From positions 336,511 through 400,510 of the forward strand of contig QEOQ01000663.1 in assembly GCA_010279815.1 (NCBI GenBank): DNA of 64,000 nt. Direction: 5' to 3'. Shown piece by piece: positions 34,995 through 45,400 of the stretch. The stretch's first letter is position 1; each line of letters begins with the position of its first letter. Position numbers and translations under genes: made by a program. The notes under the pieces are model-generated. The model was given only the letters and a program-made list of their open reading frames with translations. It had not been told where the DNA came from and did not search any database. The stretch comes from Brachionus plicatilis. Taxonomy: Eukaryota > Rotifera > Eurotatoria > Ploima > Brachionidae.

Positions 34995-35258
34995 CAATGT
35001 AAAAAATGGCATTTGAGGCATGAATCAAAAATCACATTGACATACAAATTCCAAGCTTGTTTGTCAGCTTTAAAAGTCGAAGACATCCAGGACAATAGGC
35101 AGTATATCAATTTGGTGTCCTATCTAAATAAGAAAAGTTTTGATTACGACAACAAGGATATTGAAGACGAAGATAATGACCAAGATGTGTGGACTTTCGT
35201 TGAAAAAAAAATGTTTGCCTACCGAAAACTCGGAAACCAACATAAAAAAGAAATTTAA
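34995..35258 (+). CDS. Possible exon of unknown protein
   Basis: An 87-codon frame ends in TAA at 35256-35258. It has no ATG near its 5' end. The first in-frame ATG is at residue level only near the C-terminus, so it would be an internal or last exon. The sequence is acidic in the middle (DNKDIEDEDNDQDVWTF) and basic at the end (RKLGNQHKKEI). Codons are less biased than the surroundings, which favours a real exon or gene fragment. No homologue is recognised. It lies 0.3 kb from the mirrored W-rich exons. Confidence 0.35.
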   Translation, partial: QCKKWHLRHESKITLTYKFQACLSALKVEDIQDNRQYINLVSYLNKKSFDYDNKDIEDEDNDQDVWTFVEKKMFAYRKLGNQHKKEI

Positions 35259-35549
35259 TAGTTTGATAATTTTTTAATTATTTTATTTTTGGATGGTAGC
35301 TTTCATTGCAAAGGTGGAATCATTGGAGGCTCAGCGCCAGTATAAAGACTCGAAATCCATTAATAAACTTGAAAATCGAAACAATAAATCAAAATAAATT
35401 TAAAAATCTGCAAAGAGGCTGCTGAAACATACCCAAAATTCAAAATAGTAGAGTTCGAAAGAGAAGAATAAAATTTTTTGAATGAATTTAATGAAAAAGA
35501 CGAAATATTAAGAATTTTTAAAATAAAGCAAGTAAATCAAAATTTATTA

Positions 35550-35827
35550 AAGGACTTTCTACCACAAGTCAGAAGAAGCAGCAGAACCATAGCCCAAGTT
35601 CAAAGGAGCAGAGGTCCATTGTCCCCAATTTTGAGGAGTAGACGATAATATTAGAGTGCTCCAATGATTGTAGGCGAGAGGAGAACCGGTCAAAGGTAAA
35701 AAGCTCCAATTGAGTGGAACAGTAGCTAATGGGGCAGCTGATGATAATCCGCAAGAAATTTTTGTTTTTTTTGTTATTTTCTCTCAGGTAATGATTGAAT
35801 AAAAATTAAGTATTTTGTAATTTTTTT
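35550..35827 (-). CDS. W-rich coding exon, left (inverted) copy
   Basis: Read on the minus strand, this arm encodes the same peptide as the right copy and stops with TAG at 35561-35559. It includes CGLSSAAPLATVPLNWSF, NHWSTLILSS, NWGQWTSAPLNLGYGS and a final DLW. The two arms appear identical over the coding part. One A-run differs by one base (8 against 7) upstream of the Cys. There is no in-frame ATG, so a spliced upstream exon or loss of the start must be assumed. A worn third copy may follow at 35405-35460. The function is unknown. The shadow frame of 61 codons on the same strand is out of register with this reading. Confidence 0.5.
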
Positions 35828-36001
35828 TAAATCAACCAATATTTATAGAAAAATTTGTCAATACTTTTTTGCTTCGATGAATGTCACTTATTTATTTTGA
35901 TTAATTTTTAATTATCGAGCCACTAAAATTTTTTTTTTAATTCAATTTAGATAAGGCTGTTTTATTTTCTTTGGAAATTAGGGAATATAAATATTAGTGG
36001 A
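35828..36001. other. Spacer between the two W-rich exon copies
   Basis: A 174-bp AT-rich spacer. The outermost bases of each side still resemble each other in inverted order (tataaatatt followed by gattt), so the original duplication reached slightly into it. If both exons are expressed they would be divergently transcribed from this side. Confidence 0.5.
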
Positions 36002-36277
36002 TTTAAAAAAAATTACAAAATACTTAATTTTTATTCAATCATTACCTGAGAGAAAATAACAAAAAAACAAAAATTTCTTGCGGATTATCATCAGCTGCCC
36101 CATTAGCTACTGTTCCACTCAATTGGAGCTTTTTACCTTTGACCGGTTCTCCTCTCGCCTACAATCATTGGAGCACTCTAATATTATCGTCTACTCCTCA
36201 AAATTGGGGACAATGGACCTCTGCTCCTTTGAACTTGGGCTATGGTTCTGCTGCTTCTTCTGACTTGTGGTAGATTG
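36002..36277 (+). CDS. W-rich coding exon, right copy
   Basis: The open frame runs from 36028 to TAG at 36271-36273 (81 codons). The coding-like part starts at Cys (36079) and reads CGLSSAAPLATVPLNWSF, NHWSTLILSS, NWGQWTSAPLNLGYGS and DLW-stop. It uses Pro, Trp, Ser and Gly codons much more than the background. An AATAAA-like signal follows at about 36315. There is no ATG in frame. A 3' splice site after the AG at about 36049 is possible. I recognise no family; the aromatic, Ser/Gly/Pro-rich composition resembles secreted structural peptides, but that is only a composition argument. Confidence 0.5.
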
Positions 36278-36315
36278 TCCTATTTTGATTTAATTTTTTA
36301 ACTTGATTTTCTTAA

Positions 36316-37640
36316 ATAAAGGCCTCCAATCATAAAATTCAAGATATCTTGTTTTTGTTTATTATCTAATAAAAATTTATATAAATTGTTCATTTTTGTT
36401 TCATTTTTTTCGTATTTTTTTTGTGTTCTGATAATGGTTAATTTGGTTAATTTAGCATTACTTTAATTATTTTTTTTATATTCTTCTTTTTATTACTTTT
36501 TCTCCCTTTTGGAATACAAGCTATCAGTATGTTACTTCTATCTTCGAATTTCTGTTTAATCTTTCTAGGTTTTACAATTTCAGACATTTTTTATCTTTTT
36601 TATTTCGACGTTTTTTACTATTCAACCAATTATCAATTTTTAGTGTAAATTCAGAACCTTAAAAAATTTTAAATAAAGGCCATAACCAGCATAAAATTAA
36701 CTTATTTCACTGATTTGTCAAATCTATTGGGTTTGAGACAGAGTTGCCCTTTATTATTTTCGATATACCTGATGATTAATCTTAAAACTTGAAGATTTTT
36801 TTTCCATCTAAATATTTGAAATTCTTGTATTGTAAGTTTATTACTCTTGTTATCTTAAAAAAAGTTTAATTTAAAGCATAATTTACCTAATATCAAGGCA
36901 AATAAATGAAAATTCTGTTTTGTTCTGGAAATTTTAGATTGCGCATATTTTGAGTAAAACTTAACAAATGTGTAAGAATTAACTTTTTTATTTTGAATTT
37001 GAATCAATTAAAATTTAAAGATATTGTAAAAATTTTATCATACATCTTTTTATGTGTCCGTTTGACTATTAAAGTAAAAAAGCTTTGTTTTAAAAAAAAA
37101 GTCTAGTTATTTTTGTGATCTTTGAATCTTAATCGGAATTATTTTAATTCAGATAGGATAAATTAAAAAGCGGAAAGACTTTAAACGCCTTATTGTATTC
37201 AAATTCGTGCTATTCTAACTTAAAATTTCCTCCATTGAATTTGATATCAAATATCAGAGAAATTTAGGCCACAACTTTTTTGATTTTTGATTTCTAGCAA
37301 ATTTTTTCACTTCAAAACTCAAACTGCTATTTGATATTCTCTTTGTTCTTCAAAGATTATATCAATGGAGTAGTATCTTTAAAAATTTTAAATTTCAAAA
37401 TTTAACAATCATTTGCAGTTTATTCACACTGAGCTAATTAAAAATAATCTTGATTAAATTGATCTGACATTTAATTCTTATCTTTTAAACTCTTAGTAAT
37501 TCAGCTAATTAAGTCTGCCAACTACTGAGACAAGAATGGAGTGTAAAAATTCCAAGAACCCCCAATAATTAAAAATTTAGAAAAAAAAATTTTATTATTA
37601 AATTATAATGGATCACTAAATTTTTTGTTATTTACAAATA
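36316..37640. other. Intergenic region upstream of DMRT 3' end
   Basis: AT-rich, no gene seen. The minus-strand AATAAA for the DMRT transcript lies at 37591-37596, 47 bp past its stop. Confidence 0.5.
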
Positions 37641-37642
37641 AA

Positions 37643-38596
37643 TCACTTTTTGGCTTCGATTTCTGAATCTTTGTCTACCGAATAGTGCACTGCCGGATTC
37701 GAGAACATTTTTGCCAAAGCAGACAACTCTGAAAAGCTAGATGATGATTTTTCTGGGCCTAAATTTTGTTTTAAATTGAGTAAATTTTGAATAGAATATA
37801 AATCTGTTGATCTCTGGCCCGATTCTGATTTCCGGGTGTCCAATTCTTGAAACTGTGACAAATCATGCGAAGAGAGAGACGAAGGCGCAAGAGCCGAATT
37901 CGGCGTAACTGCACTACTGCTATTGTTCATGAAACAAAATTCGTTGGTGAACTGGGTAGTCCGGGCCAATAGAACCAAATGCTCAATTGTCTTTTTCAAG
38001 TCATTGCTGAACATGTTTAGAAAAAATGAGACCAGTTCCGGTTTAAAATGCGGAAATATTTTCCTAGCTATTTCGAGATTGTGGAACATTTGAAATTCGG
38101 TATTTTCTTTCAGTTCTCTCAATTGAACTTTGTCCGAATCGAATTTGTCGGTGCCATCTTCTGAGTCAGAATTTCTAGATCTAGCTACCAGACTGTTATT
38201 TTGAGAGGACTCGGGCGAATAGAGCGCCACATTGCTCATCATGGCATCTTCGGCCGCCTGCTGCCGCTTGAGAGCAACTTGAGCGGCCATAACGCGCTGT
38301 CTCTCCGCAATCAGGTTGCATTTGGCACAAACGCAGTCCTTAAACTTACAATGCCTTTTGTGTCCTTTGAGCCAAGAGATTGTTCCATGGTTCCGGCAGC
38401 GCGCACATTTCGGCTTGCGAATGCCTCCATCACTCTGAGCCAAAGTGCGATTTTTCGTCTCGGCTGAGTTTGTGTCCGAGGACGAGCTAGATATTTGGTC
38501 GACCGGCTGGTTCAAATGACCAGGCATGAATAGAAAATTTTTGTTCATGTCTTGAAGTTGATTTTTGAGCGCAAAATTTAAATAGTACTCATTCAT
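37643..38596 (-). CDS. DMRT transcription factor (DM + DMA domains), intronless
   Basis: A DM-domain protein of 317 residues, a zinc-dependent minor-groove DNA binder of the Doublesex/Mab-3 family that acts in sexual and neural development. The DM domain (about 61-118) has all eight ligands in the order C64-x2-C67-x2-H70-x8-H79-x3-C83-x4-C88-x-C90-x2-C93. It is followed by the recognition helix [21 protein letters not shown] motif is visible at about 174-208 ([19 protein letters not shown]), which places it in the DMRTA/DMRT3-4-5 class. [15 protein letters not shown] is closest in my memory to DMRT3/dmrt93B. The rest is Ser-rich and probably disordered. The single exon starts at the ATG at 38596 after a T/C-rich leader; a second Met at residue 17 is an alternative start. 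AATAAA follows at 37591-37596. GC content is clearly above background. The plus-strand frame at 38201-38467 is antisense shadow. Confidence 0.95.
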   Translation of the reverse strand: MNEYYLNFALKNQLQDMNKNFLFMPGHLNQPVDQISSSSSDTNSAETKNRTLAQSDGGIRKPKCARCRNHGTISWLKGHKRHCKFKDCVCAKCNLIAERQRVMAAQVALKRQQAAEDAMMSNVALYSPESSQNNSLVARSRNSDSEDGTDKFDSDKVQLRELKENTEFQMFHNLEIARKIFPHFKPELVSFFLNMFSNDLKKTIEHLVLLARTTQFTNEFCFMNNSSSAVTPNSALAPSSLSSHDLSQFQELDTRKSESGQRSTDLYSIQNLLNLKQNLGPEKSSSSFSELSALAKMFSNPAVHYSVDKDSEIEAKK

Positions 38597-40727
38597 TTTA
38601 TCTTTTTTTTTTTCAGGAGAGAAAAAAAGTTAATTTTGATGAAGTGTTTTTTATTTTGAAGAAAAAAAATAATAAAATTAATAAAAGAGAGCTATGTTTT
38701 TATCCGAATATTTGATATAATTAGAAACAATATTAGTTGCAAGTTTTTATTTGATGTTTTTTGGCTCGAAAGCAAATTCTAACTGGCTCACAAGCCAAAA
38801 GCGGTTCAATATCCAATCGTATTTTTATTTTTAAGTTATTATAGATAAATATGTGTGCACAAGGGCGGTTCTTAGACTCTCTATGTATCCAATTGTTGAA
38901 TTTTTAGCTTAGAAAACTAAAAGTTTCTTTCAATTGTTTTTTTCCATTAGAGACTAAACTGTGTTAGATATCCATTTAGATTTTATTCTTTTTTCGTTTT
39001 CTTTTTTTTTTTTTTGATGGAAAGAATTACAATCAAAATAAAATATTTTTAAATTGTCAATAATTGCTCTGCTTTTTATGTCTAAGCGAGAAAATTTCGC
39101 CAAAAAGTCACATACTTTAATAAATTTGTAAATTTTAATTAAAACAAAACAAATAGTTGAAAAAACAGGTCTTTAAGTTGTGTGTGTGTGAGTGTGTGTG
39201 TAGAAAAAAAACTAAAATCAAAATTCGAAGTCTAACTTTCAGTAATCTAATTTAAACTTGTTTTAGTCACGAACCCTATCATCAATCAAAAATTGCTTGT
39301 AATCTGATTTTATATAGTTATTTTGTTACTGACTAAATTAACTGTTTAAATAAATTGATATCTGTTTTGTTTTATCAAAGTTAGTTTAGATTCTTGAGCG
39401 GCACAGAGCCTATAAACGCGTTTATTAAATTTTTAGGATAAATATTTGCACATAAATGAATGTTTTTGACAATTTTTGTTTCAATATTTAAGTCAAATAA
39501 TTTTAATAAAGTGTATTTCCACTTAAAAATGACAATCATGCTCAATATATGACTCATCAATTTGTTTTACTCAAAACAATAAATCTATGAACGACAAATT
39601 AGACAAATACCAGTCAGTTTTTGATGATGAAATTGATAATGGAATTGTTAAATTAATGCACAAATTCATTTTTTAGAACACATCTAAATATTTTGTCGAG
39701 TTCAAAAATATTATTTTAATTCTCTTTCACTGTAAAACCTTGCTTCACTGATCGGTCGGTAATTTTTTTATTAATCAACCTATTCCATATTAATTATTCA
39801 TATTCGGGTAGAGTGCTAAATTTACTGCAATTTAAACATATTTTTTGGAGATAATGGGCTATTTATAGGGTGCAAACTCTCTATCATTCTAATGTTTAGT
39901 AATGAAATTTTTAATTTTTTTCAACATTCACTAAAAATTCTAATTTATTTAAATTTTTTCAAAAAAATTTTTTTTCGGATTTCAGAATTTAATCATGTGG
40001 CTTAAGTCTCCATTCCAGCGGCAAAGACTCAGCCTAAATTTTTTTTAAATAAACAAATTAAACTAAATAATTCAAATTTTACCTTTTTTGCTATTTTTTT
40101 GATTTGAGTTATTAGCCTAAAATTATACATTTTTGGACAAAAATTGAACATAAGAGAGAAATATTGATGTGATTTTAGTTCAAATTGCAACTGTTAACAA
40201 AGATAATTTCAAATTTTTTTCATGCCAACTCTTTTGTTCAATATTGTTGACAAGACTAAATATTCAAAAGCCAAAAAAGTAATCAATTAAAGTTAGTATC
40301 CATCTTTGCATTGGATTCGTTTTATAAATTAATTGTTTGGGAAGGACTGCAGGTAGTTAAGCATGGTCATTTACATAGCTTTCAGCAACGTGCTGAATAG
40401 TTTTGATAACAAATACAATTAATTGGTTTGCTAAAATACAATATGAATTGGGCAGTGCTTCTCCGATACTATGAAATCACCATATTCATTCAGAATTGGT
40501 AAATTCTCGATATTTTACCATATTTGACGTTAAATATCGTAATCCAAAAAAAGTTATTTAAGAAAAATAACCATGATTATCATAAATTTCCGATAATTAT
40601 GGTGAAATTCAAAATTTTTCGAAAACAAAATTTCCATGAAGAAAATATTTTTTTAAAATTTTTAAAAAAGTAAAAAAACAAAATTGAATTGAATTTTTTG
40701 ACCGAAATTGATTTCGGTAAATTATAG
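38597..40727. other. Region upstream of DMRT, no gene
   Basis: It presumably contains the DMRT promoter on its left side, but I see no clear TATA box. A TG/GTGT microsatellite is at 39180-39202. The remainder is AT-rich. Confidence 0.45.
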
Positions 40728-40815
40728 CAGAGTTGTTTAAAAGTCTCAAGTCAAGTCCAAGTTCTGACTTTTTTATAATGACTTGGACTTTCTTTGGGAC
40801 TTTTAAACAACTCTG
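40728..40815. mobile_element. 88-bp hAT MITE with perfect ends and 8-bp duplication
   Basis: Ends CAGAGTTGTTTAAAAGTC and GACTTTTAAACAACTCTG are perfect 18-bp inverted repeats. The flanking octamer AATTATAG is duplicated exactly (40720-40727 and 40816-40823), which is diagnostic of hAT transposition. The interior carries AAGTCAAGTCCAAGTTCTGA and a ggacttt block. Related copies are at 28901 and, degraded, near 28723, 53610 and 62850. Confidence 0.95.
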
Positions 40816-41032
40816 AATTATAGTGAAAAATGCTAATAATGGTAAAAAATCAGTATAATAGATTGCAAAAATGGAATTTTTATTCTAACATAAAATTTAT
40901 TAAATAAAGGAAAGTAGGAAAAAGCTTGGTTAATGGTGTTTCAAGAATTCACAAATCAGCACAAGAAACATTGTTTTTATTCATTTGTCTTTATATTATG
41001 GTATCTTATTTATTGGCTTTTGTATTAATATT

Positions 41033-41241
41033 TTTTATATTCTATCCATGAGAACGGTTATTAAGGGCAGTCGAGAAAATTAGTTAAGAGGATAGGTTCA
41101 AATGTTATGATGCCCAGACTCAGAGGCTCATAAAATTACAGGTACTCTGGCTGCTACAGTTGGGCGTTTTTTTTGGGGCTCTGGCCCACGTTCCAGCTTG
41201 TGGGTTTCCACACAGCAAAATTACTACTACTACTACTACTA
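41033..41241. mobile_element. SINE- or LINE-tail-like segment ending in (TAC)n
   Basis: A GC-richer island in AT-rich DNA contains a paired GGGCA...TGCCC stem (about 41067-41117). It continues through a unique stretch (gttgggcg, ggggctctggcccacg) and ends in a perfect TAC/ACT trinucleotide run (41220-41241). A structured body with a trinucleotide 3' tail is typical of RTE-type LINE ends and the SINEs that borrow them. No RNA polymerase III boxes are certain. Confidence 0.45.
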
Positions 41242-41449
41242 AAACCAGTCTCATTCATTTCCATTACAATCTTAAAAACCTTTAATTAATTTTATTTAAA
41301 AAAATCAGATAAAGTTGTAATAACTTTCTTTACTTTTTTTAAGATGATTTATATATTATTATATATATATGATAATAATGATTACTTATGTGCAGCACTG
41401 ATTTTCTACGAGGATTTGATTATTTTACTTTATAAAATGTAATTTTAAA

Positions 41450-41998
41450 ATAAATTACGATAATTAACGATAAATAACGTTTTTTTTTTTAAATATTTTA
41501 CGTAAAATTACGTGAAAAGTGTAAAAATTCGTAAACGTCTAGTTTATTAAATTTATTAATTAGTTTTTACTTTTAAGAATTATTGCGTTAATTTTTTTGC
41601 AACGAGCATTCTTTAGAACAGTTACTGCTCTCACTCTTGCCCTGTTAAAATATAATAATTTCGGCGTGTATTTGATCAAATAATCCAAAAATAATTCAAA
41701 AATAATCTCCTCATTTTAAATTTCTTTTAAAATTACTTTTAAAAGCAACTTAAACATCATTTTTGTTTTAATAATATAAGAAAACAAAATATTAAAACTT
41801 AAGAAGATGTAGTAGATGAGATAACAGTTGTTCAAATTATTGATTAAAAAAATCTCGTTGCAAAAAATGAACCCGATAATTTTTAAAAATTAAATTTAAA
41901 AATAAATTTAATAAACTAGACTTTTACGATTTTTTACCTCAAAAAAATAATTTTTTATGTAATTTAACGTAAAATTATAATATTTATCTTTTATAGAG
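41450..41998. mobile_element. Foldback MITE, ~550 bp
   Basis: The left arm (about 41466-41612) and right arm (about 41851-41995) are inverted copies. They share GTCTAGTTTATTAAATTTAT, the TTTTTTGCAACGAGC block and outer GTAAAATTACGT-type ends. The centre (41613-41850) is unique and non-coding. Target duplications are not clear in the AT-rich flanks. Confidence 0.8.
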
Positions 41999-42539
41999 AA
42001 ATTAATTAAAAAAATTGGAAAATTTTATATGGAAAAACCCAAAAAAAGAGCCAAAATCAAGCCACTTTTTAGAATTTTTGAAAATAGGTAAAAAAAGTTT
42101 CAAAAAATGAACACAAATTTGAATTTCATAGCAATTATCTTAATTTTACTATAAATAAGGTTTTTCAGATTAAGATTTTTTACGTTATATATGGTAAAAT
42201 GTTTTCTATTTTTTCTTGACCAAATTTAGTAAAGTTTTCCATAAAAATGAAGTGTAAGAAAAAAATTGAAAAATTATGTAAGTCGAGACTCACCCAAATA
42301 TAAAACTACAAGCAGCTTACTAAATGTTGTCAATTATAAAGTAATTGAAATAGATAATTATTCATTCATCTGTAAGCTTTTGAGTTCATTTTTAGATTCA
42401 ATGATATAGATTAAGAAAAAAAAATGTAAAGAAAAAATAAGACAAAATTAAAATAAGTTAAAATATAATAAAAAGACAATTAAAATTGATAAATTTTAAG
42501 AGGTAATATCTGCAAAGTGTTTAAGTATTGAACAGCTCA
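41999..42539. other. AT-rich spacer
   Basis: No gene or repeat is recognised. Confidence 0.3.
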
Positions 42540-43745
42540 GGAAAGAAAAAAGAAACAGTAAGATAGCAATTACACAATGGAGTCGTATATTCAAAATACT
42601 TTGATTTAAAACCCGCTTTTTATTCATCAACCATCTTGATAACCAATGGAACATAATGACGCAGTCCTCCCGCTACATATCTTTCGCTCAGTTTAAAAAG
42701 CCGATTCGAGACAGTTAAGAGTTTAAGTTTATTAAAGGCTTCATGATGCAAAATATTGGAAGGAGTATCATATTTTAGTTTAAGTTTAAAATTAACTTCT
42801 GAGTTTTGTAAGACTTGAATTTTTTTAATGTTTGTCTCCAAAAATGAATTCAGACACGGAAAAGAGTAATCAATCAAAGATCCGATTAAAGATTTATATA
42901 GGTTTCCTAGTGTGTAATAATTAAGACCCCATTTTTTGTCTGACAATATTTTTATTAAATTCAACTGTGAACTACAACGCTGTTTTATTTCATCAACCAT
43001 TGGAGTAAAGGTTAATTTTGAATCAAATTTTATACCTAAGAACTTGATTTCCTTTTGACTCTCAATTTTATTTTAATAAATTTTTAATTTTAAGTCAATA
43101 TTTTCCTTATTATACTTATTGAAGACAATAAAGCAAGAACTTTCAACAGATATTTTCATCTTCCACTTGAAGAGCCATTTTTCTAGTTCGGCTAAGTATT
43201 TGTTTATCTTATTTTCTAGATTTCCTTTTTTCTTAAAAATATAGAATGTGACCAAGTCATCAGCAAAAAGAAGAGAGTATTCACTATTTGTTTTATTTTT
43301 TTAGGTATATCATTGATAAAAATACTAAAAAGTAATGGGCTAATTACTGAGCCTTGAGGAACACTTGTAGTAAAATGGTATTCATCACGTATAAGACCAT
43401 TTACATTTACTTTAAATAATCTTGAGTCTTAGAATTAATCCAATGTATTAGGAGAGAAAAGGTTCATTTTTATTAATAAGACCATCATGCCAAACCCTAT
43501 CGAACGCTTTGGAGATATCAAAAAATAGGGAACAAACTTTTTTCTTTCTGTTAAATGATTCTTCAATTTTTTGAATAAGGAAGAAAAGATTATCAGCGGT
43601 TCGTCGATTTTTTCTAAAACCTGATTGCTCCTGAATTAGCAATGAGTTTTGTTCTAAATAACAACCCAATCTTGAGTAGATGATACGTTCTAAAAGTTTT
43701 CCGTTCGTTCGTTTCCTATTGTTTGCCATCTTTTTTTTAAAGAAA
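42540..43745 (-). mobile_element. LINE reverse-transcriptase copy, 5'-truncated, best preserved here
   Basis: Minus-strand frames carry, in order, KLLERIIYSRLGCYLEQN and QSGFRKNRRTADNLFF, then FFDISKAFDRVWHDGLI (motif A). Next come SVPQGSVISPLLFSI (motif B), LFADDLVTF (motif C) and LEKWLFKWKMKIS. The final block (42620-43000) reads YTLGNLYKSLIGSLIDYSF and SERYVAGGLRHYVPLV. This is a jockey/CR1-like polymerase lacking its endonuclease. Frameshifts split it into three open pieces, so it is inactive, though only mildly decayed. The 3' end is shared with the fragment at 8490-8705. Confidence 0.88.
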
Positions 43746-44012
43746 TCCAAGTGTGAAAAAAGTTAGTAAATTACTTTTGATTTTGATTATTTCATTTTTT
43801 TATCGAAAATAACTTTAGATCAGTAAAAAAACTAATAAACAAATTCCTTTAAACAATTTAATAATTTTAAGGGGTTAATATTAAAGGTAATATATATATC
43901 CGGAAGTTGATCGCTCAAAAATTTTAAACTTTATTAATAAAGAAAGAAATATGCAAACCATTATGTTCAATTAAAGATTTAAAAAAAATTTAAAGACAAT
44001 TTTTAGGTTCAA

Positions 44013-44150
44013 TTTTTAAAAGGCTTTGAGAAATATACCTCCGATGATGAGAAGTTATCTAATCTGACTCAGTTAGATTTAAATAAAATACTTTTTTTTT
44101 TATTAAATGACAAATTAAATCTTTAGAATTTGTATATCTTTCAATAAAAA
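44013..44150. repeat. Dispersed repeat shared with 13655-13790
   Basis: Second copy of the segment containing ttttaaaaggctttgag, gatgatgagaagttatc and ctgactcagttagat. It is located just beyond the 5' border of the LINE at 42540-43745. Confidence 0.55.
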
Positions 44151-44284
44151 ATGATAAAAATTTAATTTTTTCATTTTAATTAATTTTTAAAAACTAATCC
44201 AGAGCTAAAATAAAAAAATTAAAAATAATAGTTTTTTATTTGAATATCTAACTTTTAAATTTTTTTTTAAATATCGATATAGTT

Positions 44285-45070
44285 GGCATGGATTTTTTAG
44301 GTCCGCTCAAAAGAACAAAGGCAGGGTAATCGCGTTACAATTCACGATATCATACAAGAAACAACTTATTTCTTGCTGTATGGGCGAGACCCCATATTGC
44401 CTGGAGACCTGATTTTTGGAGTTCAGCGTAATAGGCTTTCGGATGGCAGGGATGATAAACTAGAATAAAAGATGGACTTAATTAAACGATTAAGAACAAG
44501 TTACGAAAACGTGCAAATCAAACAAAGTAGGGAAATGCGGTAATATAAGGAACGGTATGATCAAAGACACATACATGTTGAATTTAAAATTGGAGATTAC
44601 GTCATGATTTATTGGCCGGCTTGGTTTCAGCAGTCAAGTCATTGAGGGTTGCAACATTGAGGGCGCGGGCCTGGAAGATCCAGTTGTCAAGACTTGGATC
44701 GGATTACGGAATGCCCTTGGTAATGAAGCGAGAACATCTACTTCTATCCCAGAAAAGGCTCACTACACGAAACTGAGGATGGTGTTACACCTAGAATTGA
44801 AACTGGCATGCCACCGTAGGAGACATGTCCGTAGGTCTGTGTACCTTGAGATTACCAGAAGGATGGTATTGTGGACAGAAGGTACTCCAGCATCGGCGAG
44901 CGTGTTGACGTGTTACTCTATTATATAGGCGTAGCTAGGACCCGGTTATTAGTCCTTTCATATTCATGAGTGTCATGAATCTAGTTACTAGTTTGTTAGT
45001 CTAACTCAACTGATTGATTGCTTGCGCCAAGTTTAGAAATATATAAATATAGTTTAATTTGAATAAAAAG
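44285..45070 (+). pseudogene. Ty3/gypsy integrase and 3' end remnant
   Basis: Plus-strand reading starts with DIVGMDFLGPLKRTKAG, the beginning of the integrase catalytic core. A large deletion follows. It then resumes with REPILPGDL-like, QRNRLSDGRDDKL, YKMDLIKRLRTSYENVQIKQ and RHIHVEFKIGDYVMIYWP, the integrase C-terminal domain. The later part is GC-richer with stops, and 44930-45070 carries atatataaatata and aataaa signals that could be the start of a 3' LTR. It begins at about the protein position where the pol remnant at 27345-28325 ends, which suggests the same family. Confidence 0.75.
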
Positions 45071-45280
45071 TGGTGATTTGTGTTATGAATAGAAAAATTT
45101 TTATCTTTTATGTAACACTACTACCACAACTATGTCAAAGAGATCTAGTCAACCTACCCGGCAACAGAAACTAAAAAACCTAAAAAAAGAAATTTTATGG
45201 AATGCATTAAAATGTGAAAAAAAAAAGTATAAGCTCATAAACTTATATATTATATTCAATTTTTTGATTCTATGAGACTA

Positions 45281-45400
45281 CAGCGGTTCTAATAAAATCG
45301 TAACGCCGCTTGACCGGCCGGCGCGGCCTCGGCCATTTTGTCGGCCCGGCGCGGCCTTTCAACGGCGTCGGCGCGGCCTGCCTAGTCGGCCAAGTTGTTA
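45281..45400. repeat. GC-rich GCGCGGCC repeat island
   Basis: About 90 bp (45302-45392) is dominated by G and C in a genome that is otherwise roughly three-quarters A+T. GCGCGGCC occurs three times (45321, 45349, 45371), each in a CGGC-GCGGCC context, with CGGCC repeated around them. It is preceded by CAGCGGTTCT (45281), a start seen at hAT element ends, but I cannot find the matching right end. No coding frame is convincing. Confidence 0.7.

Noticed and set aside
35569..36263. Paired 61-codon frames, identical on opposite strands
   Set aside because: They are an off-frame reading of the mirrored exon. The frame starting at CGLSSAAP has far more coding-like composition, although neither has an ATG.
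38201..38467. 88-codon plus-strand frame
   Set aside because: It is antisense to the DM domain of DMRT.
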